Shown: piece after piece, positions 1 to 11,851 of the stretch
How positions within the stretch are numbered: position 1 is the stretch's first letter
Layout of the letters: each line of letters starts with the position of its first letter
Assembly: GCA_026936335.1 (NCBI GenBank)
Contig: JAPMXV010000050.1
Location: 1-64,000, forward strand
Direction of reading: 5' to 3'
Length of the DNA stretch: 64,000 nt
From: Mantamonas sphyraenae
Taxonomy: Eukaryota; CRuMs; Mantamonadidae
Program-made: the position numbers and the translations under genes
Notes under the pieces: generated by a model
Told to the model about the DNA's origin: nothing
Seen by the model: only the letters and a program-made list of their open reading frames with translations
Databases searched by the model: none

Positions 1-212
1 CCTAACCCTAACCCTAACCCTAACCCTAACCCTAACCCTAACCCTAACCCTAACCCTAACCCTAACCCTAACCCTAACCCTAACCCTAACCCTAACCCTA
101 ACCCTAACCCTAACCCTAACCCTAACCCTAACCCTAACCCTAACCCTAACCCTAACCCCTAACATTAACCCTAACCCTAACCCTAACCCTAACCCTAACC
201 CTAACCCTATCC
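1..212. repeat. Telomeric CCCTAA tandem array
   Basis: About 35 head-to-tail copies of CCCTAA run from the first base to about 208. They are perfect until about 153, then imperfect (an extra C and a CATTAA variant near 156-168, and CCTATCCTAACTC at the inner edge). The C-rich strand reads inward, as expected at a left chromosome end whose G-strand is (TTAGGG)n. The array marks the window as a true chromosome terminus rather than an interstitial repeat, because unique sequence follows on one side only. Confidence 0.97.
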
Positions 213-481
213 TAACTCTATATGGTGTATATGTGTGGTGAGACCGGTCTAGGTTGTGTGAGTTGTGCTTGTGTTAGCTGGCGGGGTGGCTGAGTTGGGT
301 GGTGACATGGGGCAGTGGGCATTGGGTGGGAGTGGAAATGTCGCTTGTGAGTGGCCGTAGTCCTGCAACGCCGCGCAGTCAGCACTGCCCATCCGCCTTC
401 AACCAAAACATCACCAACACCCACAACACCCTCCACCTGTCCAACACAATCCACATACACTCCAGTACCACCACCACCACC
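213..481. other. Minimal subtelomeric spacer
   Basis: This is about 270 bases of unique, GT-rich then CA-rich sequence between the telomere and the first ATG. I see no subtelomeric satellite, no transposon and no convincing ORF. It must hold the promoter of the first gene. A (CAC)n run sits directly before the ATG at 482. Confidence 0.6.
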
Positions 482-3400
482 ATGGACAACGACTACTCAA
501 GCACTCCGAAGCAACAACACACACCCAACACCTACCCAGCGTGCGTTCTGCCTTCCACTCCGTTTTCTGACCGCCCGGCTTCTCCCGCTTCCACGCCTCC
601 TCCATGCCTCTGTCGCCTCCTTGCACCTCTCCCTTGCATCTTCACTTCCCCATCACCACCGTTGCTGCCTTCTCCGCTCTTCTCCAATCCCCTCTCCCCT
701 GTCACTGCCCTCCTCGTTGCCATTTTCCCCGTCTGCCAATCTCCTCCGTTTTTCCCTCCCTGCTCGTTCCAGCCTCCCTTCACCCCTGCTTCTGCTCTGA
801 CGGCGTCCATTCCGCCTTCCGCTCACCGTTCCCACACCGCCCTCACCCTCTCCGTCTCCCCACAGCTACGGGTACTTGGTGCCCCCCATGGTCGCCCAGC
901 CGTTTCCGAACATGCAGATGCCCGCCTCTGGCGTACAAAACCAGTACCAGCACCCACAGCCACCCATCATCTGGGTCCCTGTCAACACCTACTCTCAGCA
1001 GCACCACGCATATGCTCATCAGGGCCACCCATACTACGCCTACCCTCCTCCGCCGCCTCCTCAGCCGCGACAAACCGCCCAGATGCACTTCGCTCAGCCT
1101 CCGTTTCACCGTCCGCCTGCTCAACCCACCACAAACCACAACCGCGTCCCCAAACGCATCAGCCCTGCCTTTGTTGGCATCACACGGACCACATCCACCA
1201 CCACATCGTCGTCCTCCTCCCACCAGGTCACACGGCAGACTGGAGACAGCGACGACGACGACGCAGACCAAGACACACACACACATGACACCGGCGACGT
1301 GGAGGACCTGATGTTCCTGAACTTTGGCCACCGTGAACCACGGTCAATCACCAGCAACTCAGAGTGGATGACCAGCTCAGGGATGGAGGCGTATGAAGAA
1401 GACGGCGAGGCAAAGGACTCAACCCAGCAGCACGTGGACGACGAGTTGGAAACTCAGGGTCCACTCAGCTCTGCAGACACCGGTGATGCCATGGATGAGG
1501 AGTACATGCCGCAAGACGAGAGCGACGACGACGCAGACGACACGGAGCAGGAGGACACGGACGAATGGCAGCCGAGACGCACAGGAAGAGGCCGCACACG
1601 ACGACATAGAGGCCACATTAGTCGTCGTACTGGTCCACAAATGATGAAAAGCAGCAAACAGCGCAGGCTCAGGATCACGGCTGGCAGTGGCACAGAGACA
1701 GGAACGTCGAGCACACGGGCAAGGAGGGCCAAGAACGGAGACAACGGCGCACGGAAGAACGCGTGCGATGACAAGACGAACAAGTTGCCAGATGGTGTTG
1801 TGCGCATAGGGTGGTCGATGAACTGGCGAAAGAGCGAGCGCATGCACAGCAACAAGAAGGAGCACACGGCTCTGCTGAACCACATGCACACCCTGGCCAA
1901 CGAGCATCCCATCGACAACATCCCCGACATCATGACCCTGCAGGCGCGTGTTGTGGTCTGCCATGGCACACTGAAAACGCTTGTCCGACAGATTCAGCTC
2001 GCTCTGGGTAACATTCCCCTCTCCCAGGGCGACATGGCCCTCTGCCTCACCCTTCTCGGTCACGACATTGATCAACAGGAATGCAGCCATTCCATCCTCC
2101 AGGCTGGTCTGGCCATGGGTGTGACAAAGGCTGGGTTGAAGGTGTGCTGGATGGAGGAGCCACACGACCACGGCGACCCCAACTACGCCCTCCTCCACCT
2201 GCTCATGACAGAGATGGACATACTTGGCGACAGGCCCCATCCCACCACCTGGAAGGAGCACGGGCAGACCCAGCTGTGGCTGCAGAAAGCACGACGCCCT
2301 GCTGACAGCAACAGCGACCCACACTGGACACAATGCGACTACGACCACCACCTCACCACCACCACCAAGTTGAGCAAGTGGCATCCTGAGTCTGTGCGCA
2401 GTGGCTGGAACAAAGGTCCCAGCGACGAGCGTGGCAGCTGCACGGCGCGGGAGTTCCAGAATCTGCTGGCACACATGAAGGCACGCGCAGCCAATCACCC
2501 ACGCCACCAGTACGCACACGAGGAACAGGCACTGCGTGAGCTGATCAACAATGGTAGCCAGCTGTCCCTTGTGCGACACATCATCCTGGCGCTGGGCAAC
2601 GTTGGCGTGCCACCTGTCGACCTGGCCTTCTTTGTCCGCCTCCTCAGGCCACGCTCCACCTACAAGCATCTGCAAGGTGCCTTCAGCGCCACCCTCACCC
2701 GCGGCGTCACCTCCCTCTCCCTCAAGATCGCCTGGCTCGACAACCCCCAACCCAGCGACGCCACACTGCACACCCTCCTCCTCACCCTCATCGACCGCAT
2801 CACACCCCACATCACCACCCGCCCCACCACCATCGACGCCGTGAACGCCCTCGACATCCCCGAGCTTGTTCTTCCCGAGCCCACCGAGGAGGAGATGCTG
2901 GCCGTGGAGGATGGACTGCCAGATGGTGTTGTGCGCAGAGGCTGGACGTTTTGGCGCAAGAGCGAGCGCATGCACAGCAACAAGAAGGAGCACACGGCAC
3001 TGCTGAACCACATGCACACTCTGGCCAACGAGCATCCCATCGACAACATCCCTGACCCCATGACCCTGCAGGCGCGTGTTGTGGTCTGCCATGGCACCCT
3101 GTTGACGCTGGTCAGACAGATTCAGCTCGCTCTGGGCAACATTCCACTCTCCCAGGGCGACATGGCCCTCTTCCTCACCCTTCTCGGCCGCGAGATGGAT
3201 CAACCGGCGTGCAGTGCTGCCATCCTCCACGCTGGTCTGGCCATGGGTGTGACAAAGGCTGGGTTGAAGGTGTGCTGGCTGGAGGAGCCACACGACCATG
3301 GCGACCCCAACTACGCCCTCCTCCACCTCCTCCTGACAGAGATTGACACTCTCGGCGACAGGCCCCATCCCACCACCTGGAAGGAGCACAAGCAGACCCA

Positions 3401-4070
3401 GCTGCGGCTGCAGGAAGCAAGACGCCCTGCTCACAACGACAGCGACCCACACTGGACACAATGCGACTACGACCACCACCTCACCACCACCACGGTGGAC
3501 AAGTGGCATCCTGAGTCTGTGCGCAGTGGCTGGAGCAAGTCCCGGGGTGACGCGACCGACGAGCGTGGCAGCTGCACGGCGCGGGAGTTCCAGACGCTGC
3601 TGGCACACATGAAGACACGCGCAGCCAAGCACCATCGCCATCAGCACTCACACGAGTACCAGTCACTGCGTGAGCTGATCAACAACGGCAACCTGATGTC
3701 TCTGGTGCGACACATCATCCTGGCGCTGGGCAACATTGGCGTGCCGCCTGTCGACCTGGCCTTCTTTGTCCGTCTCCTCAGGCCACGCCTCACCTACAAT
3801 CATGTAAAAGGTGCCATCAGCCACACCGTCACCCGCGGCGTCACCTCCCTCTCCCTCAAGATCGCCTGGCTTGACACCCCCAAACCCAGCGACACCACAC
3901 TTCACACCCTCCTCCACACCCTCATCGACCGCATCACACCCCACATCACCACCCGTCCCACCACCCCCGCACTCGTCAACACCTACCCCATCCCCTCCTT
4001 CACCCTCCCCAAGCGCAAAGACCCTTCCTCCTCCTCCTCCTCCTCTTCCAAACGCCAACGCATCGAATGA
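482..4070 (+). CDS. Unrecognised protein with duplicated two-part helical module
   Basis: Two exons, 482-540 and 866-4070 (GTGCGT...CCCACAG intron of 325 bp), encode 1087 residues. The splice joins in frame and explains why the long frame has no good ATG before 888. The N-terminal ~100 residues are Pro/His/Gln/Tyr-rich and are followed by an acidic Asp/Glu-rich stretch. From about residue 326 a 377-residue unit is repeated once (period 1131 nt, 1786 to 2917). Each unit holds an A half (motifs SERMHSNKKEH, LVRQIQLALGN, QGDMAL) and a related B half (DERGSCTAREF, LVRHIILALGN, PPVDLAFFVRLL), so the order is A-B-A-B. The C-terminus is poly-Ser followed by a basic KRQR, possibly a nuclear signal. 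I do not recognise the domain. It is predicted helical by eye, with no signal peptide or membrane segment. Confidence 0.8.
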
Positions 4071-4645
4071 ACCCCCCCCCCCTCCCCCCCTGATGATGGG
4101 GTGATGGAGGTGGACACCCGCACCCGAACCCAGCGCCACTGCGTCCAAATGATTCCGGTGCTGCTGACGCCTACGCGTATGCGCCCAAAAGACCCTAAAG
4201 AGGTGGTGTCTGCGCTACGTGAGATTGCCACGCACGTGCAAACGCGTGAGTTCCGCACTACCGAGGGCACCGGATGGGGTATGAGCACACAACGACGTGC
4301 GGACGAAGAAAGTGGAGGAGTTTGACATCAGCGGCGGCGTGTGTGTGTGGGTTCCTGATCCGAGATCATCATTGTTGTTTTTGCCGATAACCCTCGCGTG
4401 CCTCATTGAAGTCATTCCCAGCGAAATCAACCGTTGGGAAAACCCCGTCAAGGAGCCGGAGCACGGAATTGTGGACACCAGGCTGCTGGCCGTCGTGCAG
4501 GTCCCACCCAAAACCGACACGGTATCCATTGCCAAGCATCAGAGTGTGCAAAAGCAGTGGCTTCGTTGCGTGCTATGAAGGGGAAACGAGTATCTTCCTG
4601 ACCACGCCCTGCCCACCCAACAAAAACGCGGCTCGCCTGCTTGTC
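4071..4645. other. 575-base spacer with orphan ORFs
   Basis: The spacer begins with C-runs just after the stop at 4070. Two overlapping plus-strand frames (74 codons from 4101 and 93 codons from 4297) could be translated. The second uses codons rare in the neighbours (TTG TTG TTT, ATA, AGA), and neither resembles a family I know. A decayed gene or chance ORFs are equally possible. The promoter of the actin-related gene should lie at the right end. Confidence 0.35.
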
Positions 4646-5713
4646 ATGTCCACTGCCTCCGCCCCACCTCTCGTCCTGGACATCGGCACACACACCACCC
4701 GCGTCAACCTCGCTTCCGAGACGGAGCCTCATGCCTTTCCCACGGCCCTGGCCGTCAGCGACTCGGGCGAGATTTCCATCGGCCACGACGCCCTCAACAA
4801 CACAACGGCCACCCAGTACACGGTTGTCGACGGCACCACATACGACACCAACCAGTTGTCCACCTTCATCAGCCACATCTGTGCTCAGCTCCTGCAGGTC
4901 GACCCCAGCGAGCACCCTCTCCTCTTTGTCGTCTCCCCTCTCGTCTCCACCGACACCAAGGACACGCTCACCGACATCCTCCTCAACACCCTGTCCTTTC
5001 CATCTCTCTACCTCGCCGACGCCGCCCTGCTCAGCCTGTTTGCTGCTGGCCGGACCGACGGGCTCGTCCTCCTCTCTGGCGCCGTCCACACTGTCGCCGT
5101 GCCCATCCACGATGCCAAAGTCATACCCGACGGTGTACGCAGCATGGAACTCGCCGGCCGTGCCCTCACCGCGCAAATGCAAGCCCTCCTCGCGCCAAAC
5201 TTTCCAGGCGTCGACCTCGACGTCGCCCAGCTGCTCAAAGAGCACCGTGCGTACGTTTCCATGGACCCATACGCCGAAGAGAAGCAGCAGGACGACTCTC
5301 TGGAGTCCACATACAGCTACGATGGCGGTGACGTGATCGCTCTCACCACCGAGCGCTTCCAATGCCCCGAGACCCTTTTCCAGCCCTCTCGTCTCGGATA
5401 CGAGGTCGACAGCATCCACCTGATGATCAACAACGCCATCAACGCCTGCGATGCCGACCTGCGCGACACGCTGTGGCAAAGTGTCGTTCTCGCCGGCGCC
5501 TCCACCCTCTTCCCTGAATTGCCCGAGCGCCTTTTCCAAGAGCTCGTGCGTTTCCTCCCTTCTGGTGAGACTCCCAAGGTCATCGCCCCCCCGGAGCGCG
5601 CCAACTCTCCCTGGATCGGTGGCCAAATCTTTGCAAACCTCAAAGACCACGACGACGAAGCCGCCGCCTTCTTCATCGCAACACAAGACGGTGGAAAGTC
5701 ATCATCTTCATAA
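4646..5713 (+). CDS. Divergent actin-related protein
   Basis: This intronless frame of 355 residues starts at ATG 4646; the frame stays open further upstream, but this Met precedes the actin-like start LVLDIGTHTTRVNL. Actin-fold landmarks are in order: phosphate loop 1 (LDIGTHTTRVN), the segment HTVAVPIHDAKVIPDGV followed by MELAGRALT, FQCPETLFQPS (actin: CPE.LFQP), and a C-terminal GAST.FPELPERL...APPERANSPWIGG. The second nucleotide loop, normally DSGDGVTH, reads LLSGAVHTV, so the usual Asp is absent and ATP hydrolysis is doubtful. It is slightly shorter than actin and has no obvious ARP-specific insertion, so the ARP class is not assigned. It is convergent with the ankyrin gene 35 bp downstream. 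Confidence 0.8.
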   Translation: MSTASAPPLVLDIGTHTTRVNLASETEPHAFPTALAVSDSGEISIGHDALNNTTATQYTVVDGTTYDTNQLSTFISHICAQLLQVDPSEHPLLFVVSPLVSTDTKDTLTDILLNTLSFPSLYLADAALLSLFAAGRTDGLVLLSGAVHTVAVPIHDAKVIPDGVRSMELAGRALTAQMQALLAPNFPGVDLDVAQLLKEHRAYVSMDPYAEEKQQDDSLESTYSYDGGDVIALTTERFQCPETLFQPSRLGYEVDSIHLMINNAINACDADLRDTLWQSVVLAGASTLFPELPERLFQELVRFLPSGETPKVIAPPERANSPWIGGQIFANLKDHDDEAAAFFIATQDGGKSSSS

Positions 5714-5748
5714 ACATTTGTACAAAATCACACCCTCAGCATCAGCAA

Positions 5749-6564
5749 CTACTGCAGCAGCAGCAGCATTCGCAGCAAATCCCTGCCAACTCCCGCATCC
5801 AACTCGTTCGCGTCCGCCCCGCCCTCCACCAACACCGTCATCATGTCCACGTCATCTCTTGTCACTGCCATCATCAATGCTGTCTGACCACCGTTGGTCC
5901 GAGGGGAACAATCCGCTCCAGCGGCCAGCAGCAACCTCGCAATCTCCACATTCCCGTTCACAACTGCCAGACACAGCGCGGTCCATCCGTTTGACGTCTG
6001 CATATTCACATCCGCGCCGTACGCCAGCAAAATCTCCACCATCTCCACTTTCCCGCTCGACGAGGCCTGCATCAACGCTGTGCGGCCATCCTCCTCCTGA
6101 ATGTTCGCGGCTGCCCCTCCCTCCAGCAGTGCCACCACCGTCCTCACCGGCGCAGAACCAGCCGTTGCAACAAGAACAGGTGTATCCCACGTGTCCATCT
6201 CCTGATCCACGTCCACACCGGCCGCAGACAAATACTCGACAACTCGCCAGTGTCCATTTCCCGCTGCATGCCCCATGGCACCTTGCAACTCCGCCCCAGC
6301 CTCTACAAGCACTTTGACCACGTCCAGTGCAGCTAAATGCGCGGCCACAACCACCGCAGTCGATCCGTTCGCTGTTGTGGCCTCCAAATCGGCTCCTGCG
6401 TCCACCAACAACTTTGCGGTCCTCGCCTTGTTTCTACTCGCCGCAAACAGCAGTGCCGTCCACCCGTGCTCATACTTGGCATTCACATCCACCTCTTTCA
6501 ACAGTTCCCGCGCATCCTCCACGTCGTCAGCCCCCACGGCTGCCCAAAACGCGCTGCTCGTCAT
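5749..6564 (-). CDS. Ankyrin-repeat protein
   Basis: The gene encodes 271 residues with no intron. ATG at 6564 is chosen because the frame further upstream is a Gly-rich translation of the neighbour's Leu-coding signal peptide. The protein is almost entirely ankyrin repeats, about eight units with the core pattern G.TAL..A...G......LL..GAD (for example GWTALLFAASRNKARTAKLL and GRTALMQASSSGKVEMVEIL). There are no other domains and no targeting signal, so it is probably a cytosolic binding scaffold. Its start lies only 41 bp from the start of the next gene on the other strand, so the two must share a very compact divergent promoter. Confidence 0.85.
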   Translation of the reverse strand: MTSSAFWAAVGADDVEDARELLKEVDVNAKYEHGWTALLFAASRNKARTAKLLVDAGADLEATTANGSTAVVVAAHLAALDVVKVLVEAGAELQGAMGHAAGNGHWRVVEYLSAAGVDVDQEMDTWDTPVLVATAGSAPVRTVVALLEGGAAANIQEEDGRTALMQASSSGKVEMVEILLAYGADVNMQTSNGWTALCLAVVNGNVEIARLLLAAGADCSPRTNGGQTALMMAVTRDDVDMMTVLVEGGADANELDAGVGRDLLRMLLLLQ

Positions 6565-6605
6565 CCCTTGGCCCAACCAACGCAAAACCTCACAAATCTC
6601 GCACA

Positions 6606-9600
6606 ATGAAACGCACACACCCCCTCCTACTCCCCCTCCTCCTCCTCCTCCTCTTTTCCCTCTCCACACCTACACACGCTTCGCTCATCGACTGCCACGA
6701 GCTCCCGCTCCTCCCAGCCGCCCTCCAAACAGCGCCCCTCACACACTACACCTGGAACACATCCTCCCTCACGCACACAACCACCATCACCGTGTCAACG
6801 TCCTCCTCCCTCACGCTCGTCATCCCTGCGCAACCCTCTGGCCTCTCTGTCGCAAACGCCTCCTCCTCAACCGCGTACACGACCTTTCTCACCACAACGC
6901 TCACCGCAAACACTCCATTCGACATCCACTGGTCCGTGGCCGCTTCTTGGCAACCTGAAGACTGTGCATCCATCTTCATCCGCCTCACATTAAGCGCCGA
7001 CGTGACAAGTTCGCAATGCACACAAGCCACCACCCTCCCCACCACTCTCCTGTACGCTTCCCCCCCCCCCCTTTCCCACCAGCCCATCCCCCTCCCCCTC
7101 AACTAACCCCACCGCTCCCGCCCCCCTCCCCATTCAGCACCAATCTCGACAAAGCACTCGAAGGAAAGACCTCCTTTTCAGACTCGGCCACCGACCTGGC
7201 CCTCCACACCGCATCCAACCTCCTACTGCACACCTTCACCCTCCCACCCACGGCCACGGGCAACAAAATCTGGGAGGCCCGCCTCGCTCTCGGTGCCTCG
7301 GCCCCGAATGCCCTCCTGGTGCTCCAAGATGGCGCCTCGCAGACGCTCTCTTGCGACCCTGCCTCACAAGACACCATATGTTCCGTCTCCCAGGCCCTGC
7401 AATCTGACCAATACGTCATCTCTCGCATCCTCGCCTCGGGCACCTACTCGCTGTTCCTCCACTCCCCCACAAGCTGCACTGCGTACTCCCTGCAGCTCCG
7501 CCTGCGCCCCATCGACGGACCCGTCCGCAAAGACATGCGATGTGCTACTCGTGCCATGCCCCTTCCAAGTACATTTCACCTTCCGGGCCTCCTTGACAAG
7601 CAGGGCCGCCTCACCTTCCATGAGCGCGTCCTCGCACCAGTGTCGACCGCCCAACGCGTCTCCATCAACCTTGCGCAACCCGCATACCTACGTTTGGCCT
7701 ACCAAAGCGACATCGGCCACATTGCTGTTTCGGTCACCTGCGACACTGTCAACTACGCCCAGCTCCCGCCCGCACCCGCCAACGCAACCTTTCTCCTCCT
7801 TCCCAAATCCTCCTGTTCCATCTCCTTCTCCTTCACCCCAGGCACAGACCTCGGTGAATGTGCAGCCTTCACCCTCGCCGTCTCCGTTGCGCCTCGCGAT
7901 CTCGCACTGCCGTACGCAGACGCCTGCGACCAATCTCCCGTCACCCCTGACTTTAGCCAACTCGTCCACGACCTGGGATCAGGAGCTGACCCGTCCTTTT
8001 CCTCCCGTCCCGACCATCCCTACCAAGGCACTCAGTGGTCTCTCACACTCGCCCCAACCAAGCCAACCCGCCTCCGCATCGCGCTTCGCGCACACTTTCT
8101 TTCTTCCGCCGCCATCCTGCAAATACGTCCGCAAGGGAAACCATGGTGGACACATGCCTCCCTCACCCCGTATGGTTGTCTCCTCGACACCGTTCTGTCT
8201 CCCTCCACTCGGTATGACCTCCGCCTCCTCCCGCTCGCGCCCCGTCCTCCCTTCTGCGTCCGCTACACTCTCTCCATCGATGCGATGGCCCCGCATGCCG
8301 CCCCTCCTTGTACAGCCATTCCTCTTCCGAACTCCTTTGCCTCTCCCGGTCTCCTTGACCAGGCAGGCAACCTCCCTGTCCACATCACACAACCTGTCGT
8401 CGCACGCCAACAGCCCTTTGTCTTCACCCTCACCACCCCCATGGTCATCCGCCTCCAGGCCACCCTCAAGCCGGGACAATCTCTATTCCTTGCCAACGGC
8501 GACGGTACCCTTATTCGCATGGACGAACTCTCCCAGGCCCCAATCGAGGCATCCACCATCCTCCAACCAAGCGATTACTCCTTCTCTCTCCTCGGGACAT
8601 CAAGTGACTCCACCTCATGCTCTCCCATCCCGCTCCAGCTCTCCCTAATCCCTCTGTCCGACCGTCCAACCGCCACCGGCTGCGTCAAATCCAACCACCC
8701 GCCGATCTCCCTTTTCGATGACTACCAACTTCCCTTCTTCTCTTACGCCTCCTACTACTTCTCTCAGTCCTCCCTGCCGCGCAATCGCTTCGCAACCTCG
8801 CTTCCACTTACCATCAAGCAAGACTTTGTCCGCATTCGTGCAGAGGCAAGCTTTGATTTCCCCTGGATGGCCGTTGGCATCGACATTGCCCCCACAGGCT
8901 CCACCACAGGAAACGCCATCAACAGTCTCCAAGCCTCCAACAGGGAGTGGATTGGCCCTGTCGTCCTCGCACGCGGCTCCTACGTCCTTCGCGTGCAAGA
9001 GCGCACAAACGTCCACGCAGATTCCAGACATTGCTCCCTCTACACCCTCAAGATTGAGATGGAAGAGCTCCTGTCATCTCCAGCAGACGCGCCCCATGTT
9101 CTGGACGCGTGCCCTGCCGCCCGCTTGCCCTCAACCCTCGACCCCTGGATCTCCCATGCCCTCCGTCCGATCCGCATATCCCAAACGCCTCACAACACAC
9201 TCATCCGCGTCCTGCAGAACTCAGACTTTCGTCTTCGCCTCCTCCCGCAGCCACAAACCGCTGGCAAAGTGGCTCTCATCTCATCCACAGACAACTCCGT
9301 CGTCGCCTCTGCCACTCTCTCCCCCTCCGACGATGCCTCCCTCTTCCACACCCTCCTGCCGGGGAACTACCACCTGCGCCTTGCGCTCGCCAACACAGAC
9401 GGCAGCGACGGATGCAAAGCCGTCGCTGCTGAATTTGCTCTCGGCCAGTCACGACCCACACCCTGCACAGACGACTCTTCTGTGACCCCCCTTCCCGACT
9501 CAACACCCGCCCTTCCTGTGGGAGAGCTGTGGACCGGCATCCTGCGTGGCCAGACCTGGACGGGCACCGTTCCCGCGCTCCCAGACGCACGTTTCGTCCA

Positions 9601-11830
9601 CATCTGGCTCTCCTACGACTTTCTCCGCGCCCCCACCACCGTCACTATCCTTCAGCAAGGAGAGACCGCACCCGTGCACCCGCCTGCATTTGCCTACGCA
9701 CGCTGGATGCGCCACCAACTCCGTCCAAACATTCCCGCCACCATCACCGTGCAACGTACTCCGCCTCTCGCCTGCAACGACTCTTCCATACACATCCTCA
9801 TCTCCGACGCCCAAGATGCCGTGTGGCACGAGCAACACGCAGGAACCCTCCCGGAGCCCTCCACCTGCCCACACGCGGCCTCTCTCCCGGCGACCCTCAC
9901 CGAAGGCACACGGCACACATGGGACGCTCTCACCGTCCCTGCGGACCTCCATGAGCACGAAACCGATTCCACCCACCTCCTCATCCGCAACACCTCTCTA
10001 CTCCACCTCCAGACCTCTGCCCCGGCCGATCTCGAGCTCTACACAGGCACAGACGGCAACCGCACCCTTTCGCGCCTCATTTCTGTTTCCACACGCTCTG
10101 TCCTTGTTGCCATCTCCACAAATGCCACCCTTGTGCTCCGCTACGCTCCCACCGCCACTCCCTGCGCCTCGTTTTGGGCAGACCTCGCCCTCACCTCCGC
10201 CCACGCCTGTGCCACCACACCTCCTCCAGGCGACAGCGTCCCGTCTGCCCAAGATGCAACTCACCTCGCGTGGGTCCTCGACGCTCTCGTCATCGCAAAC
10301 ACGACTTCTCGTTCCTGGACCACACGCATCACCGTGCCATCCAACGCCTCCCTCAGCGCCGCTGCTGGCGGTGCACCCTTCGTTTCCTTTTCCATGGACC
10401 TCTCCATCGTTGCCGTGCCCGACAACACGCTCGTTGCCGCCTCCGTGGTCACCCACCTGCCCGCCGCAAACACCACCCGTGCAGAAATCCTCGACGTACA
10501 GCTGTTTGCCGGCCAGTACGACCTCACCCTAACCATCGACACGCCTCTTCCAACCATCTGCGCTTCACGAATCTGGTACCAGGCCATCGCGCACCCGCTC
10601 CTCCCAGCCGTCGTCCGACAGGTCGTCCCGTCTTCTGGCCTGGCCATGGATCCGACTCGCCCTCTCCGCATCGAGATTTGGGGCAGAGATCCTGCACGCA
10701 CGTACCTCCTCAACAACAACCTGGCCCCTTCCTCGCGCTCCGCAGATATGTTTGGCAAGCGCATCGTCCTCACCTGGCTCCCATCCCTCCTTGCCTACAA
10801 CGCACGCTACGTCCTCGATGTCGACGGAACCCCACACATCTACCAAATGGCAGACTGCGGCTGCCATGGCCACGGCGACTGCCTCGCAAACGGCACCTGC
10901 CGCTGCTACGACGGCTACGACGGCTCAGGCTGCCTCGACTGCGCTTCGGGCTACATCCCAGCCCATGGACTCTGCAGCCCCGCGCGACCTTGCAATTGCC
11001 ACGCACGCGGTGACTGTGACCCCCTCTCGGGCACCTGCCTCAACTGCACACACCCGTATTCGGGGCCCCAGTGCACAGACTGCATCAAAGGCTTTGATCT
11101 CCTCGCAAACGGCTCCTGTGTTCCTGTCGTCCCGGTCAACAAAAGCCTCATCATCTGCAACGCACGTGGCACCTACCGTGACTCGACATGCCACTGCTTC
11201 CCTCCGTGGGGCGGTCCCCACTGCAAAAACTGCGCCCCGGGCTTCCTCCCCATCCTCTCTCCTTCCGGCATGCAGTGCACTCCCTCCTGCCAGGGTCGCT
11301 GCGGCCCAAACGGCGACTGTGACCTTGACCTCAACATCTGCGAGTGCCACGCGCGTTTCACTGGCCCTGCCTGCGACGCATGCACCCATCCCTGGGTGCT
11401 CCTCCCCAATTGCACTGGCGACCCTCCCACCGCCTCGCAGCCCTCCCAGTACCCGTGGGACATCTCCTGGACCCCAGAACGCCGCCTTGCAGTTGGCCTC
11501 ACCGTCGGCATCGTCATCTTTGTCTCCACCATCCTCTGCTGCTGGCGCCGCATCAAGGCCTTCCTCCTCGGACGCGACTCGGGCTATGTGCCCGTCTTTG
11601 AGCTTGACGACGTTGGTCAGCTGCGCAATCTAAAGCGCCGAGTCGTCGAGCGTGACGACGATCTGGAGGCGCTCACCGCTCCCCGTTCCCGCACCACAGA
11701 CTCCCACGCCGACGACGACACCGCCGACGACGATGACAACGACGAACTCAACGCTCTCGTGCAGCAGGACAGTGCAGTCGACGATGTCATTGCCGCCCTC
11801 GAAGGCGAACTCGACGCAACCCTCGCCTGA
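6606..11830 (+). CDS. Large type I membrane protein with EGF/laminin-type repeats
   Basis: Exons 6606-7051 and 7138-11830 (GTACGC...CATTCAG intron, CTAAC inside) encode 1712 residues. A clear signal peptide (MKRTH, a Leu run, then TPTHA) opens a long extracellular region of about 1400 residues. That region has repeated beta-type segments, regularly spaced cysteines and many N-x-S/T sites, and I cannot assign it to a named fold. A Cys-rich zone follows at nt 10855-11430, with EGF/laminin-EGF spacing (CGCHGHGDC, CRCYDGYDGSGC, CNCHARGDC, CHCFPPWGG). A single membrane helix (LAVGLTVGIVIFVSTILCCW, about residues 1598-1618) precedes a ~95-residue acidic cytoplasmic tail. It is probably a surface adhesion or recognition glycoprotein. 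The next gene starts 21 bp after its stop. Confidence 0.85.
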
Positions 11831-11851
11831 GCCAATTAAACCCACACTCCC

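Noticed and set aside
1220-1300. Repeats as a possible CRISPR or transposon signal
   Set aside because: All repeats seen are telomeric, microsatellite or in-frame coding repeats; there are no spacers, terminal inverted repeats or reverse transcriptase/transposase motifs.
1419-3647. 742-codon minus-strand frame opposite the ABAB protein
   Set aside because: It mirrors the duplicated region of the plus gene, gives Val/Leu/His/Gln-rich sequence without domains, and the plus strand has a clean splice and coherent repeats.
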